From Streptomyces alboflavus (lineage in GTDB: Bacteria; Actinomycetota; Actinomycetes; Streptomycetales; Streptomycetaceae): a DNA stretch of 64,000 nt. The stretch is taken from NCBI RefSeq assembly GCF_000716675.1, contig NZ_JNXT01000022.1:62001-126000 (forward strand). The letters are read 5' to 3'. The position numbers and the translations under genes are program-made. The notes below the pieces were generated by a model. The model was not told the DNA's origin, did not search any database, and saw only the letters and a list, made by a program, of their open reading frames with translations. This document shows positions 9,518 to 16,770 of the stretch, in pieces (the stretch's first letter is position 1; each line of letters opens with the position of its first letter).

Positions 9518-10132
9518 GTGAGCACGGCGAAGAGAGCATTAAGCGAGGGCAGAACCAACTGGAAGAAGACGGCTGTCGTCGCGCTGCCCGCGGTTCTCGC
9601 GGTCGGCGCGATGGCGTCCGTGATGGCCGAGGGCGCGCTCGCCGCGTCCTTCGCGGTCAGCGGCACCAGCTTCCAGGTCTCCTCGGGCAAGCTGACCAGC
9701 CAGGGCCTGGCGAGCTACGTCCAGGTCGACCGGGACATCGACGGCAAGGGCCACCCGGTGGCCCTGCTCGGCATCGGCGACGCCACGCTGTCCGACATCT
9801 GCCAGGCGGCCGAGGTCAAGACGCCCGTCGGCACGGTGGTGTTCAAGCTGACGGCGGGCGGCGACGCGGGCAACGTCACCGCGAGCAACCTGATCATCGA
9901 CGGCGAGGACCTGGTGGGCGACGCCCGCTTCGGCACCGCGCAGATCGGCAGGGACGCCTCGACCCTCGACGAAGTCCCCGGCGTCAAGGGCGAGAAGGGC
10001 AAGTTCGGCCTCCAGGCCGGCGACATCGAGGTGGCCAAGGTGCGCTCCCACGCCTGGTCGGCCACCGGCGGGAACTTCCGCCTCAAGGGCATGAAGGTCG
10101 ACGTCAGCCTCGGCGGCAAGAAGTGCTTCTGA
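9518..10132 (+). CDS. DUF6230 family secreted or membrane-anchored protein
   Basis: A 204-residue protein from a GTG start at 9518, seven bases after gggagga. A single hydrophobic stretch near residues 18-44 (TAVVALPAVLAVGAMASVMAEGALAASFAV) acts as a signal or anchor. The rest is a beta-rich exported domain ending with a C-terminal cysteine (KKCF). The family (DUF6230) is actinomycete-specific, of unknown function, and regularly paired with DUF6114. The downstream DUF6114 gene begins at a GTG inside this gene's last codons, a 10-bp overlap that indicates translational coupling. The divergent TetR gene is the likely regulator. Confidence 0.85.
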   Translation: MSTAKRALSEGRTNWKKTAVVALPAVLAVGAMASVMAEGALAASFAVSGTSFQVSSGKLTSQGLASYVQVDRDIDGKGHPVALLGIGDATLSDICQAAEVKTPVGTVVFKLTAGGDAGNVTASNLIIDGEDLVGDARFGTAQIGRDASTLDEVPGVKGEKGKFGLQAGDIEVAKVRSHAWSATGGNFRLKGMKVDVSLGGKKCF

Positions 10133-11085
10133 GCGGGCCGGGAGCCCCGCGCGCCGGGGGCTGGCTCGATGAACGCCTGCCGCTGCCGGACCTGCGGCGC
10201 GGCCTGCGCAAATGGCGGCGCACCCGGCCCTTCTGGGGCGGGCTCCTGCTGATCCTGGGCGGGGCGGAGCTGCTTGTCGTGCCGCTGTCGCCGCTGACGG
10301 TCCTGGTGAGTCTCGGGATCGGCGGGATCGCCGCGATCGGCATCGGGATCGCACTGATGGTCGCCGGGTTGTTCCTGTGGCTCCTGCCGCACGCCCATCA
10401 CTACGTGTCCGTCAACGCCCTCATCCTGTCGGTGCTCTCGTTCGCCGCGACGAACCTCGGCGGATTCCTGATCGGCATGCTGCTCGGGATCGCGGGCAGC
10501 GCGATGGGCTTCGGCTGGACGCCGGTCGCGGACGACGACAAGGAGCGGGCCGGGCTGCCGAAGGTGCGGGACGGGCAGGGCACGCGGACGCTGGCCGTCC
10601 TGCTCCCGGTGGTGCTCGCCGGGACGGTGCTGTGGGGCGCCGTCCCGGCGCGGGCGGCGCCCGGGGACGACGGGATCGTGGCGGCACGGACGCCGCCGAC
10701 GATCACGACGACGCTGTTCGCCCCGCAGGGCTTCATCGTCGCGGGCGTCACCGACGTCCCCACCGCCGAAGGGCCGTTGAAGGTGATGGTGCTACGCATG
10801 AAGGCGGCCTCGCTCACGGACTACCGCCTGACGACCCGTGACGGCAGCCGTGAACTCTCCCTCGGCGCCGACACCTTGGACCTCAGCGGGGCGGTCACGC
10901 TCTATCTGACCAAGTTCAAGGGCTGCATCGAGGGCATCCTCTGTCTGACCTTCACGCCCGACAAGCTGCCCGTGCCGCCGCTCGTCCCGCCGTTCGTCTT
11001 CATGACGGAGGTCAGCGCCGAGCAGGCCCTCGTCACCTCCGACTCGATCGTCGCGGGCGGGCTGAAGCTGGGGGCCCGGGCGTGA
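10123..11085 (+). CDS. DUF6114 family membrane protein
   Basis: The 320-residue product starts at GTG 10123, overlapping the end of the DUF6230 gene. Three to four hydrophobic segments occur early, at about 38-58 (FWGGLLLILGGAELLVVPLS), 60-88 and 95-125, with another near 158-180 (LAVLLPVVLAGTVLWGAVPARA) that leads into an extracytoplasmic beta-rich domain resembling the DUF6230 exported part. The two neighbours therefore probably form one cell-envelope complex. Function is unknown. A later start cannot be excluded because the first 25 residues are weakly conserved in appearance. Confidence 0.82.
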   Translation: MLLSGPGAPRAGGWLDERLPLPDLRRGLRKWRRTRPFWGGLLLILGGAELLVVPLSPLTVLVSLGIGGIAAIGIGIALMVAGLFLWLLPHAHHYVSVNALILSVLSFAATNLGGFLIGMLLGIAGSAMGFGWTPVADDDKERAGLPKVRDGQGTRTLAVLLPVVLAGTVLWGAVPARAAPGDDGIVAARTPPTITTTLFAPQGFIVAGVTDVPTAEGPLKVMVLRMKAASLTDYRLTTRDGSRELSLGADTLDLSGAVTLYLTKFKGCIEGILCLTFTPDKLPVPPLVPPFVFMTEVSAEQALVTSDSIVAGGLKLGARA

Positions 11086-11127
11086 CCCGGACAGCCCGCA
11101 CCCCGTGATCCGGAAGGGAGCGCCGCC

Positions 11128-12114
11128 GTGATCCAGATCCAGGCCGCGCTGTTCTGGGCGTACGCGGTGGGCGCGACCTTCGCGCTCGCCGCGGGCCGCC
11201 AGCTCCAGGTGTGGGAGCGGATCAACGCGGGCGAGGGCCCGCGCACCCGCAGCCGCGCCGCGAACCCCTATCTGGCCCTGACGGTCCTGTTCGCGGCCGT
11301 CCTGATGGTCCCGACCGGCCTGTTCCTGCTCTGGCAGAACCCGTCCTGGGCGACCATGCACGTCGCCGACAGCCACGAGGGCGTGTGGGCGGGCTTCGTC
11401 CTGTTCTACGCGGGCGGGGTCCCCGTCGCCGCGATCCTCGGGTTCCTCGCCGCCCAGATACTGGTCCTCGTGGGCGCGGGCTACTGGGCGTACCTGCAAT
11501 GCGTGGGCGGATACTTCCTGCTCTTCGGCACGCTCGTGCACGGCTGGGACGGCAGCGGCTACGAGCGGTTCCTGTCCCCCGGGGCGCGCGACTGGGCGGA
11601 CTGGCCGCGCGACAGCGTCGTCAACAACGCCCTGGACTTCCTCACGTCCGGCACGTTCCTCGCGCTGCTCGTCTTCGGCGCCGCCGTCATCGGCACGATG
11701 CTGATGACGGAGATCGGCTGGCTCCTGGAGGGCTGGTCGCTGCCCGGCGCGGACGAGGACCGCAAGGTGCACCCCGTTCTCGCCGTCGCCGTCGCGGGCG
11801 CCGGGGTCTACGGCCTGCCGTTCCTCGGCGCGGTCACCGCGAGCGCGCTGGTGCGGCTGCTCGGCGGCTGGCTGGGGGTGCCGCTGTTCGCGGTGCTCGC
11901 GGGGGTCGTGCTGCTGCCGCGGCGGTCCCCGGTGCGGCGGTTGTACGACCTGGTGGGGGTCCCGCACCGGCACTGGCGGGCGGACCTGGACCTGGACCTG
12001 GCCGCTCGGCCCGGCGAGGACGGCGACGCGGCCGATTCGGGCGCGCGGCCTCGGCCCGGCGGCCCGCCCGACCCCGGCGGTGAGACTCAGCTCACAGAAG
12101 GCCGACCTGGCTGA
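11128..12114 (+). CDS. Hypothetical integral membrane protein
   Basis: A 328-residue protein from GTG 11128, with gaaggga about eight bases upstream. At least six hydrophobic segments are visible, including IQAALFWAYAVGATFALAAG (3-22), YLALTVLFAAVLMVPTGLFLLW (48-69), GFVLFYAGGVPVAAILGFLAAQILVLVGAGY, LTSGTFLALLVFGAAVIGTMLMTEIGW, and HPVLAVAVAGAGVYGLPFLGAVTASALVRLL. The C-terminal 60 residues are charged and proline-rich and look cytoplasmic. It lies 42 bp after the DUF6114 gene on the same strand, so it may belong to that operon. I do not recognise a functional family. Its last 23 bp overlap the convergent small membrane protein gene. Confidence 0.78.
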   Translation: MIQIQAALFWAYAVGATFALAAGRQLQVWERINAGEGPRTRSRAANPYLALTVLFAAVLMVPTGLFLLWQNPSWATMHVADSHEGVWAGFVLFYAGGVPVAAILGFLAAQILVLVGAGYWAYLQCVGGYFLLFGTLVHGWDGSGYERFLSPGARDWADWPRDSVVNNALDFLTSGTFLALLVFGAAVIGTMLMTEIGWLLEGWSLPGADEDRKVHPVLAVAVAGAGVYGLPFLGAVTASALVRLLGGWLGVPLFAVLAGVVLLPRRSPVRRLYDLVGVPHRHWRADLDLDLAARPGEDGDAADSGARPRPGGPPDPGGETQLTEGRPG

Positions 12115-12235
12115 CGAGCATCGCGAGCACGACGACGAGGGTCCAGCCCGCGAGGTGCTCCAGGACGTTCGGGCCGTCCTTGGGGCCGCCCGTGCGGGCC
12201 TGGGTGCGGACTGCGGTGGCAGAGGTCGCGGTCAT
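12092..12235 (-). CDS. SCO1431-like small membrane protein
   Basis: A 47-residue protein, MTATSATAVRTQARTGGPKD followed by one membrane helix (GWTLVVVLAMLVSQVGLL) reaching the C-terminus. This pattern, with a conserved GGPKDGP segment before a single helix, matches the streptomycete SCO1431 family as I remember it. Function is unknown. The frame is open upstream to 12373 but the ATG at 12235 gives the family-like N-terminus. It is convergent with and overlaps the membrane protein gene ending at 12114. Confidence 0.75.
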   Translation of the reverse strand: MTATSATAVRTQARTGGPKDGPNVLEHLAGWTLVVVLAMLVSQVGLL

Positions 12236-12441
12236 ATGGCTTCTCGCTGACGTTTTCCGGCCGGCGGCGGCCTCCCCCGGCCGCACTGGCAGTGGACATT
12301 CCCCCCACTGGCGTCTTCCACCTTGCCAGCCGTGCCCGCAATTGTGGGAGAGACGTTGGTCACCCGTCACCACAACTGCCGCGGATCGCCGTGCGTCTAA
12401 GTCGGCGTACGTCCGCGCAGCATCCGACCGAAAGGTTTCCG

Positions 12442-13929
12442 ATGAGCTCGACCAGGACGCCCCGCCGCAGAAACACCGGAGCGCGACTCGCCCTCGCGGC
12501 AGCCGTGACGGCGGCGGCCGCCCTCACCGGACCGGTCTCGTACGCGACTCCCGCCGCGGCGGAGAAGCCCTCCCCCGGGGCCCCGGGGCTCGGCGACCCG
12601 ATGTTCCCCCTCGACGGCAACGGCGGATACACCGTCGACCGCTATGTCCTGGACTTCGACTGGCAGGCCCCGAAGACCCCGTTCGCGGCGTCGGCCACCA
12701 TCAAGGCGACGGCCACCCAGTCCCTGTCCCGCTTCAACCTCGACTTCGGCGGCAACACCCTGCGCGCGGTCACCGTCGACGGCAAGGCGGCCACCACCTC
12801 GCGCGACGGCGACGAGCTGACCGTGACGCCGAAGTCGCCCATCGCCAAGGGCCGCGCCTTCACGGTCGAGGTCACCTACACCGCCGACCCCACCCAGACC
12901 CGGCACCGCGACGACGCCATCGAGGACTACGGCTGGATCCCCACGCCCGACGGCACGGTGGTCTACCCCCAGCCCAACGGCGCCCGTCTGATCTTCCCGG
13001 CCAACGACCACCCGAGCCAGCGCGCCCCGATCACCTTCCGGATCACCACGCCGAAGGACCGCACGGCCGTCGCCAACGGCAAGCTGACCAGCAAGAAGAA
13101 GGTGTCCGGCGACCGGGTGCGCTGGACGTACGACTCCGAGCAGCCGCTGTCCACGCAGCTCGTGCAGCTCGCCGTCGGCAAGTTCACGATGGTCGACTCC
13201 ACCGGCCCCGGCGGTCTTCCGCTGCGCGACATCGTCCCGGACGCGCTGGTGGAGCCGACCGCGAAGTACCGCAAGCTCACGCCCGACCACCTCACCTGGC
13301 TGGAGCAGAAGCTCGGCAAGTACCCCTTCAACCGGTACGGCCTCCTGGTGGGCGACACCGACCTCGCCGTCGCCCTGGAGACCCAGACGCTCTCCCTCGT
13401 CCCCAAGGCCGACCTGCTCGGCACCCAGGTCGACGCCGAGCGGAACCTGGTGCACGAGCTGGCCCACCAGTGGTTCGGCGACAGCGTCGCCCTCGCGAGC
13501 TGGTCCGACCTGTGGGTCAGCGAGGGCCACGCCCGCTTCTACGAGCGCATGTACTCCGAGGAGCACGGCGGCGACAGCTTCGAGGCCGCGATGAAGGCCG
13601 CGTACAAGGCGCACGACCAGTGGCGCCGCGACTTCGGCGCGCCCGCGGAGCCCACCGAGCCGAACCTCTTCAAGCGCATGCGCTACGACGGCTCGGCGCT
13701 CGTGCTCTACGCGCTGCGCGAGCAGGTCGGGGACGCCACGTTCCAGAAGATCGAGCGGGCCTGGGTGACCCGGTACCGCGGGAGGACCGCGAGCACCCAG
13801 GACTATATCGACCTCGCGTCGAAGGTCTCGGGCCAGGATCTGGAGGGCTTCCTGAAGCCGTGGCTGTACGGCGCGAAGACCCCGCCGATGCCGGGCCATC
13901 CGGACTGGGTGGTGGACCCGGCGACCTGA
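12442..13929 (+). CDS. Secreted M1 family metallopeptidase
   Basis: The product is 495 residues from ATG 12442, chosen because it gives a clean signal peptide (SSTRTPRRRNTGARLALAAAVTAAAALTGPVSYATPAAA). It carries the zinc motif HELAHQW (His338, Glu339, His342) and the third ligand Glu361 in WVSEGHARF, with the standard 18-residue spacing. The exopeptidase motif normally read as GxMEN appears as ALETQ. It is an M1 aminopeptidase-like enzyme, about 450 residues after processing and shorter than the 850-residue PepN type, acting outside the cell on peptides. A strong 11-bp hairpin terminator follows. The open frame extends to 12292 without homology. Confidence 0.9.
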   Translation: MSSTRTPRRRNTGARLALAAAVTAAAALTGPVSYATPAAAEKPSPGAPGLGDPMFPLDGNGGYTVDRYVLDFDWQAPKTPFAASATIKATATQSLSRFNLDFGGNTLRAVTVDGKAATTSRDGDELTVTPKSPIAKGRAFTVEVTYTADPTQTRHRDDAIEDYGWIPTPDGTVVYPQPNGARLIFPANDHPSQRAPITFRITTPKDRTAVANGKLTSKKKVSGDRVRWTYDSEQPLSTQLVQLAVGKFTMVDSTGPGGLPLRDIVPDALVEPTAKYRKLTPDHLTWLEQKLGKYPFNRYGLLVGDTDLAVALETQTLSLVPKADLLGTQVDAERNLVHELAHQWFGDSVALASWSDLWVSEGHARFYERMYSEEHGGDSFEAAMKAAYKAHDQWRRDFGAPAEPTEPNLFKRMRYDGSALVLYALREQVGDATFQKIERAWVTRYRGRTASTQDYIDLASKVSGQDLEGFLKPWLYGAKTPPMPGHPDWVVDPAT

Positions 13930-13959
13930 GCCGGGGGCTCCCCCGGTCGTTCTGCGTAC

Positions 13960-13986
13960 GGGCCCCGTCCCACCAGGACGGGGCCC
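13960..13986. terminator. Hairpin terminator between M1 peptidase and convergent C39 peptidase genes
   Basis: Arms gggccccgtcc (13960-13970) and ggacggggccc (13976-13986) pair over 11 bp around a five-base loop. It sits 30 bp after the M1 stop and 8 bp from the convergent stop. Confidence 0.85.
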
Positions 13987-13993
13987 TCTCCCC

Positions 13994-15391
13994 TCAGCGC
14001 ACGCCGACGGCGAGCAGCGCGCGCACCTGCTCCTTCGTGCGGTGCACGGGGAAGTACAGATAGCAGACCCCGCCGGTCCCCGAGACCACCGTCCCCTGGG
14101 CGTTCCTGCGCTTGGTGCGGAGCCAGATGTTCTCGAACTCCCGCCTCTTGTAGACGCGGCGGACCGCCGGGTTGCTCGGCGACGCCGGGTCGTTGGCGAT
14201 CACGTCGCCGCTCCGGGTGAAGCCGATGACGGTCATGAGGTGCCCCGCCGTGCCGTAGCCCGCCCCGGTCAGCTCCTCCTTGAGGAAGGACTGCGAGGTG
14301 ATGGCCGGAATGCCCGCCCGGATCAGCGTCTCCAGGTCGGTCAGCGAGCCGAGCCGGGTGACGACGCCCTGCATGTCCTCGTACGTCGCCGCGTAGGCCG
14401 CGTTGAACGGCCAGTTCCCACAGCCGCCGTACTGGTAGTCGTAGGTGAACCGGGCCGCGTGGCACACCTGCGGGTCGGCGAAGGCGGGGTCGACCCAGGC
14501 CAGGTCCCCGGCCGTCGGCCTGCGCCCCCAGTACTCCAGGATCATCTGCGACGACGTGGGGCTGCACCAGGCCTCGCCGCCGTTGTCGTACTCCGGGTAC
14601 TGCCCCTTGTGGATCTCCTGCGAGTAGCGCGGCACCTTGAGCTCCTTGGCGAGCCCGGGTGCGGCGGCGGGCACCGTGAAGCGGTCGGGCACCGCGGAGG
14701 CCATCGCGCCGAGCCGCCACACCGTGGGCGTGAGCGCGCTGCCCGGCGTGCGGTACAGCGTCAGCCGCAGCCGGTACGCGACCACGCGCGGGCCGCTCGC
14801 CGTGTCGTCGACGGACAGCGTGTCCGTCCAGACGGACGTCTTGCCGTCGGACTGGTCGTCCACCGAGGTGCGCCGGATGACGGCGGCCCCGGCGCCCTCA
14901 CGGTCGTCGCCCGAGTTCCAGCGGCCGAGGACGTACCAGGGGGACGTGGTGCCGTCCGAGTAGGTCGCCTCGATCTCGACCTGGATCCAGGTGCCGGTGG
15001 GGGTGCGGGCGTTCCAGGAGGCGATGGCCTCCGTGGCGGGGGTCGCGGGGCGGTGCGCGGGCCCGGTCCACTGGGCGTACTCCCAGGTGGTGGTCCGGCC
15101 GGTGTGCGGGTCGGTGTAGTCGGTCGTGCCCGCGGGCTCGGCGATCTCCACGCCGGCGCGACCCTTGGCGACGACGCGGGTGCCGTGCGACGTTCCGGAG
15201 CCCCAGTCCTTGCGGGACACCCAGAAACGGTTGTCCACCAGGCGCTCCGCACGGGGCGGGCGGCGCCGGGACGCGGGGGCGGCACCCGCGGGGGTCACGG
15301 TGGCGGCCGTGGCCGCGACGGCCGCCAGGGCCGCGGCTCCGGCCGCCGTGGTGAGGATTCTTCTGCGGGACATGCCTTCAGCTTGGTCCAT
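13994..15391 (-). CDS. TAT-exported C39-like cysteine peptidase
   Basis: A 465-residue protein from ATG 15391; an alternative ATG at 15373 gives MSRRRILTTAAG. The N-terminus has a twin-arginine signal (MSRRRILTTAAGAAALAAVAA) ending near TPAGAAPA. Residues about 45-255 form a beta-rich accessory region. The C-terminal 200 residues are a papain-like peptidase C39 domain with Cys276 (AWCSPTSSQ), His384 (GHLMTVIGF) and Asp401 (ANDPASP). It is exported folded and probably cleaves peptides or cell-wall cross-bridges; the true substrate is unknown. The window shows no linked bacteriocin transporter, so a maturation role like classical C39 is unlikely. The frame is open further upstream to 15958 without homology. 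Confidence 0.82.
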   Translation of the reverse strand: MDQAEGMSRRRILTTAAGAAALAAVAATAATVTPAGAAPASRRRPPRAERLVDNRFWVSRKDWGSGTSHGTRVVAKGRAGVEIAEPAGTTDYTDPHTGRTTTWEYAQWTGPAHRPATPATEAIASWNARTPTGTWIQVEIEATYSDGTTSPWYVLGRWNSGDDREGAGAAVIRRTSVDDQSDGKTSVWTDTLSVDDTASGPRVVAYRLRLTLYRTPGSALTPTVWRLGAMASAVPDRFTVPAAAPGLAKELKVPRYSQEIHKGQYPEYDNGGEAWCSPTSSQMILEYWGRRPTAGDLAWVDPAFADPQVCHAARFTYDYQYGGCGNWPFNAAYAATYEDMQGVVTRLGSLTDLETLIRAGIPAITSQSFLKEELTGAGYGTAGHLMTVIGFTRSGDVIANDPASPSNPAVRRVYKRREFENIWLRTKRRNAQGTVVSGTGGVCYLYFPVHRTKEQVRALLAVGVR

Positions 15392-15608
15392 GGACGGGGA
15401 CCCCCAGTCGATGGGTTCCGGCCGCGGCCGGAGAGTCATGGTCAGGTACACGACAGTGCGCCAACTATGGCCGTACGCCGAGGGGTTCTGCCAGGGATCC
15501 GCACCCGACGGCGCCGACCAATATTGGCCTCTACCACTGGTATGACCTGCGGCAGCGCACTGAACCGCACACGCGCCCCACGATCCGCGCCCCGCGCGCC
15601 CCGGCCCG

Positions 15609-15626
15609 TAGGCTGGCCCGCGATGA
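15609..15626 (+). promoter_or_regulatory. Candidate leaderless promoter of the P-loop kinase gene
   Basis: TAGGCT at 15609-15614 lies only eight bases before the ATG at 15623, the spacing expected when transcription starts at the A of the start codon. No Shine-Dalgarno is present. The -35 region is weak, so this stays tentative. Confidence 0.35.
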
Positions 15627-16318
15627 CCGATACCCGCCGCCCCGCACCCCTCCCCGACCGCCCCGGCCGCCCCGATCACGCCGATCACCCCGGCCTCGCC
15701 CGCCTCGCCCGCGCCGTGCGCCGCCTGCCGCCGTCCTGCGGCCCGGTCCGGCTGGTCGCGGTCGACGGCCACGCGGGCTCCGGCAAGTCGACCTTCACCG
15801 CGCGGCTCGCCGAGGCACTCGACGGCGCCCCGGTGCTCCGCCTCGACGACATCGCGAGCCACGCCGACCTGTTCGACTGGACGGACCGGCTCCTGCGCCA
15901 GGTCGTGGAGCCGCTCTCCCGGGGCGAAACGGCGCACTATGCGGCGTACGACTGGCACGCGCGCCGCTTCGGCCCTGCCGACCGCCCGCTGCCCGCCGCC
16001 CCCGTCGTCCTGATGGACGGTGTCGGCGCGGGCCGCCGGGTGCTACGGCCGTTCCTGGCGGGCCTGCTGTGGATGGACCTGCCCCGCAGCGCCTCCTGGG
16101 CCCGCGGGCGCCGACGGGACGGGCCGGCCCTGAGCGGCTTCTGGGACGGCTGGGAAGCGGCCGAACGACGCCATTTCGCCGAGGACCCGTCCCGGCCCTT
16201 CGCTCAGTTGCTCGTACGCGAGTTGCCTGTGGGGTACGAGTTGCTCGCGGGGTCCGACGAGGCGGCAGCACTGACCCAAATCGTCACTCAGGGTGAAGGT
16301 CCGTCGGCAGCGCGCTGA
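15623..16318 (+). CDS. Uridine-kinase-like P-loop ATPase
   Basis: A 231-residue protein with a Walker A motif at residues 49-57 (GHAGSGKST, Lys55) following VAVD. A later segment, VVLMDGVGAGRRVLRPFLAGLLWMDLP, resembles the Walker B and lid region of uridine kinase / AAA_18-type small-molecule kinases. The likely reaction is ATP-dependent phosphorylation of a nucleoside or similar small molecule in the cytoplasm, but the substrate cannot be assigned. The long upstream reading frame (from 14042) is antisense to the C39 gene and is not coding. The chosen ATG looks leaderless. It is a single gene between divergent and downstream units. Confidence 0.82.
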   Translation: MTDTRRPAPLPDRPGRPDHADHPGLARLARAVRRLPPSCGPVRLVAVDGHAGSGKSTFTARLAEALDGAPVLRLDDIASHADLFDWTDRLLRQVVEPLSRGETAHYAAYDWHARRFGPADRPLPAAPVVLMDGVGAGRRVLRPFLAGLLWMDLPRSASWARGRRRDGPALSGFWDGWEAAERRHFAEDPSRPFAQLLVRELPVGYELLAGSDEAAALTQIVTQGEGPSAAR

Positions 16319-16412
16319 ACCTGCCGACGACAGCTTCAGGACCGCGTGGCCAGTTTCCGAGAGTGCCCCAACTCGGCTTGACCCAGGGGCCTTACAGGAC
16401 TTACGTTCTCAA

Positions 16413-16485
16413 TGTGCGGCCTTTCGGGTCGCCCACAGACGCGAAGCCCCCGGTTGTTCCCCCGTGATCGGGGGCTTCGTTCTGC
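16413..16485 (+). ncRNA. Candidate small RNA with own promoter and terminator
   Basis: Within the 452-bp gap 16319-16770 there is TTGACC (16378-16383), an 18-nt spacer and TACGTT (16402-16407). About 70 bases later is an intrinsic-terminator hairpin with arms cgaagcccccg (16442-16452) and cgggggcttcg (16469-16479). The transcript between would also fold a 6-bp hairpin gcggcc / ggtcgc at 16416-16432. No open reading frame fits. This is a transcription unit read by structure only; alternatively the hairpin terminates the upstream kinase transcript. I considered the actinobacterial 6C RNA family, but the C-rich double-loop pattern is not met. The rest of the gap has an acgatgcatcgt palindrome at 16631-16642 and a hairpin at 16739-16761 near the next gene. 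Confidence 0.5.
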
Positions 16486-16770
16486 CCTCAGCCCCGCATT
16501 TCCCGGCGCCAAGAGCCGCCGATCGCTCACCCTGGGTCACCATCGGGCCTCGTCTTGTCAGCCGCCCACAGGAGCCCCCGCCGGAGATCCAACGCTGCGG
16601 CACCCTACGGCCGAACCCTCCCACGCAGGTACGATGCATCGTGGTGCGACTTCGGACGGCTGCTACGCGCACCGCTTCAACTCCCGTCCGCAGCACGGCG
16701 GTTCAGCTCAGTTGCCGGCGGGCACCGGCCCGGTGGTACACAAACGGGGGCACGGTTTGTGGGGGACGTG

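Noticed and set aside
16413..16485. 6C RNA family member
   Set aside because: The actinobacterial 6C RNA needs two hairpins with C-rich loops of six or more C. Here only one loop has five C and the other is tttcg, so the family name was not used.
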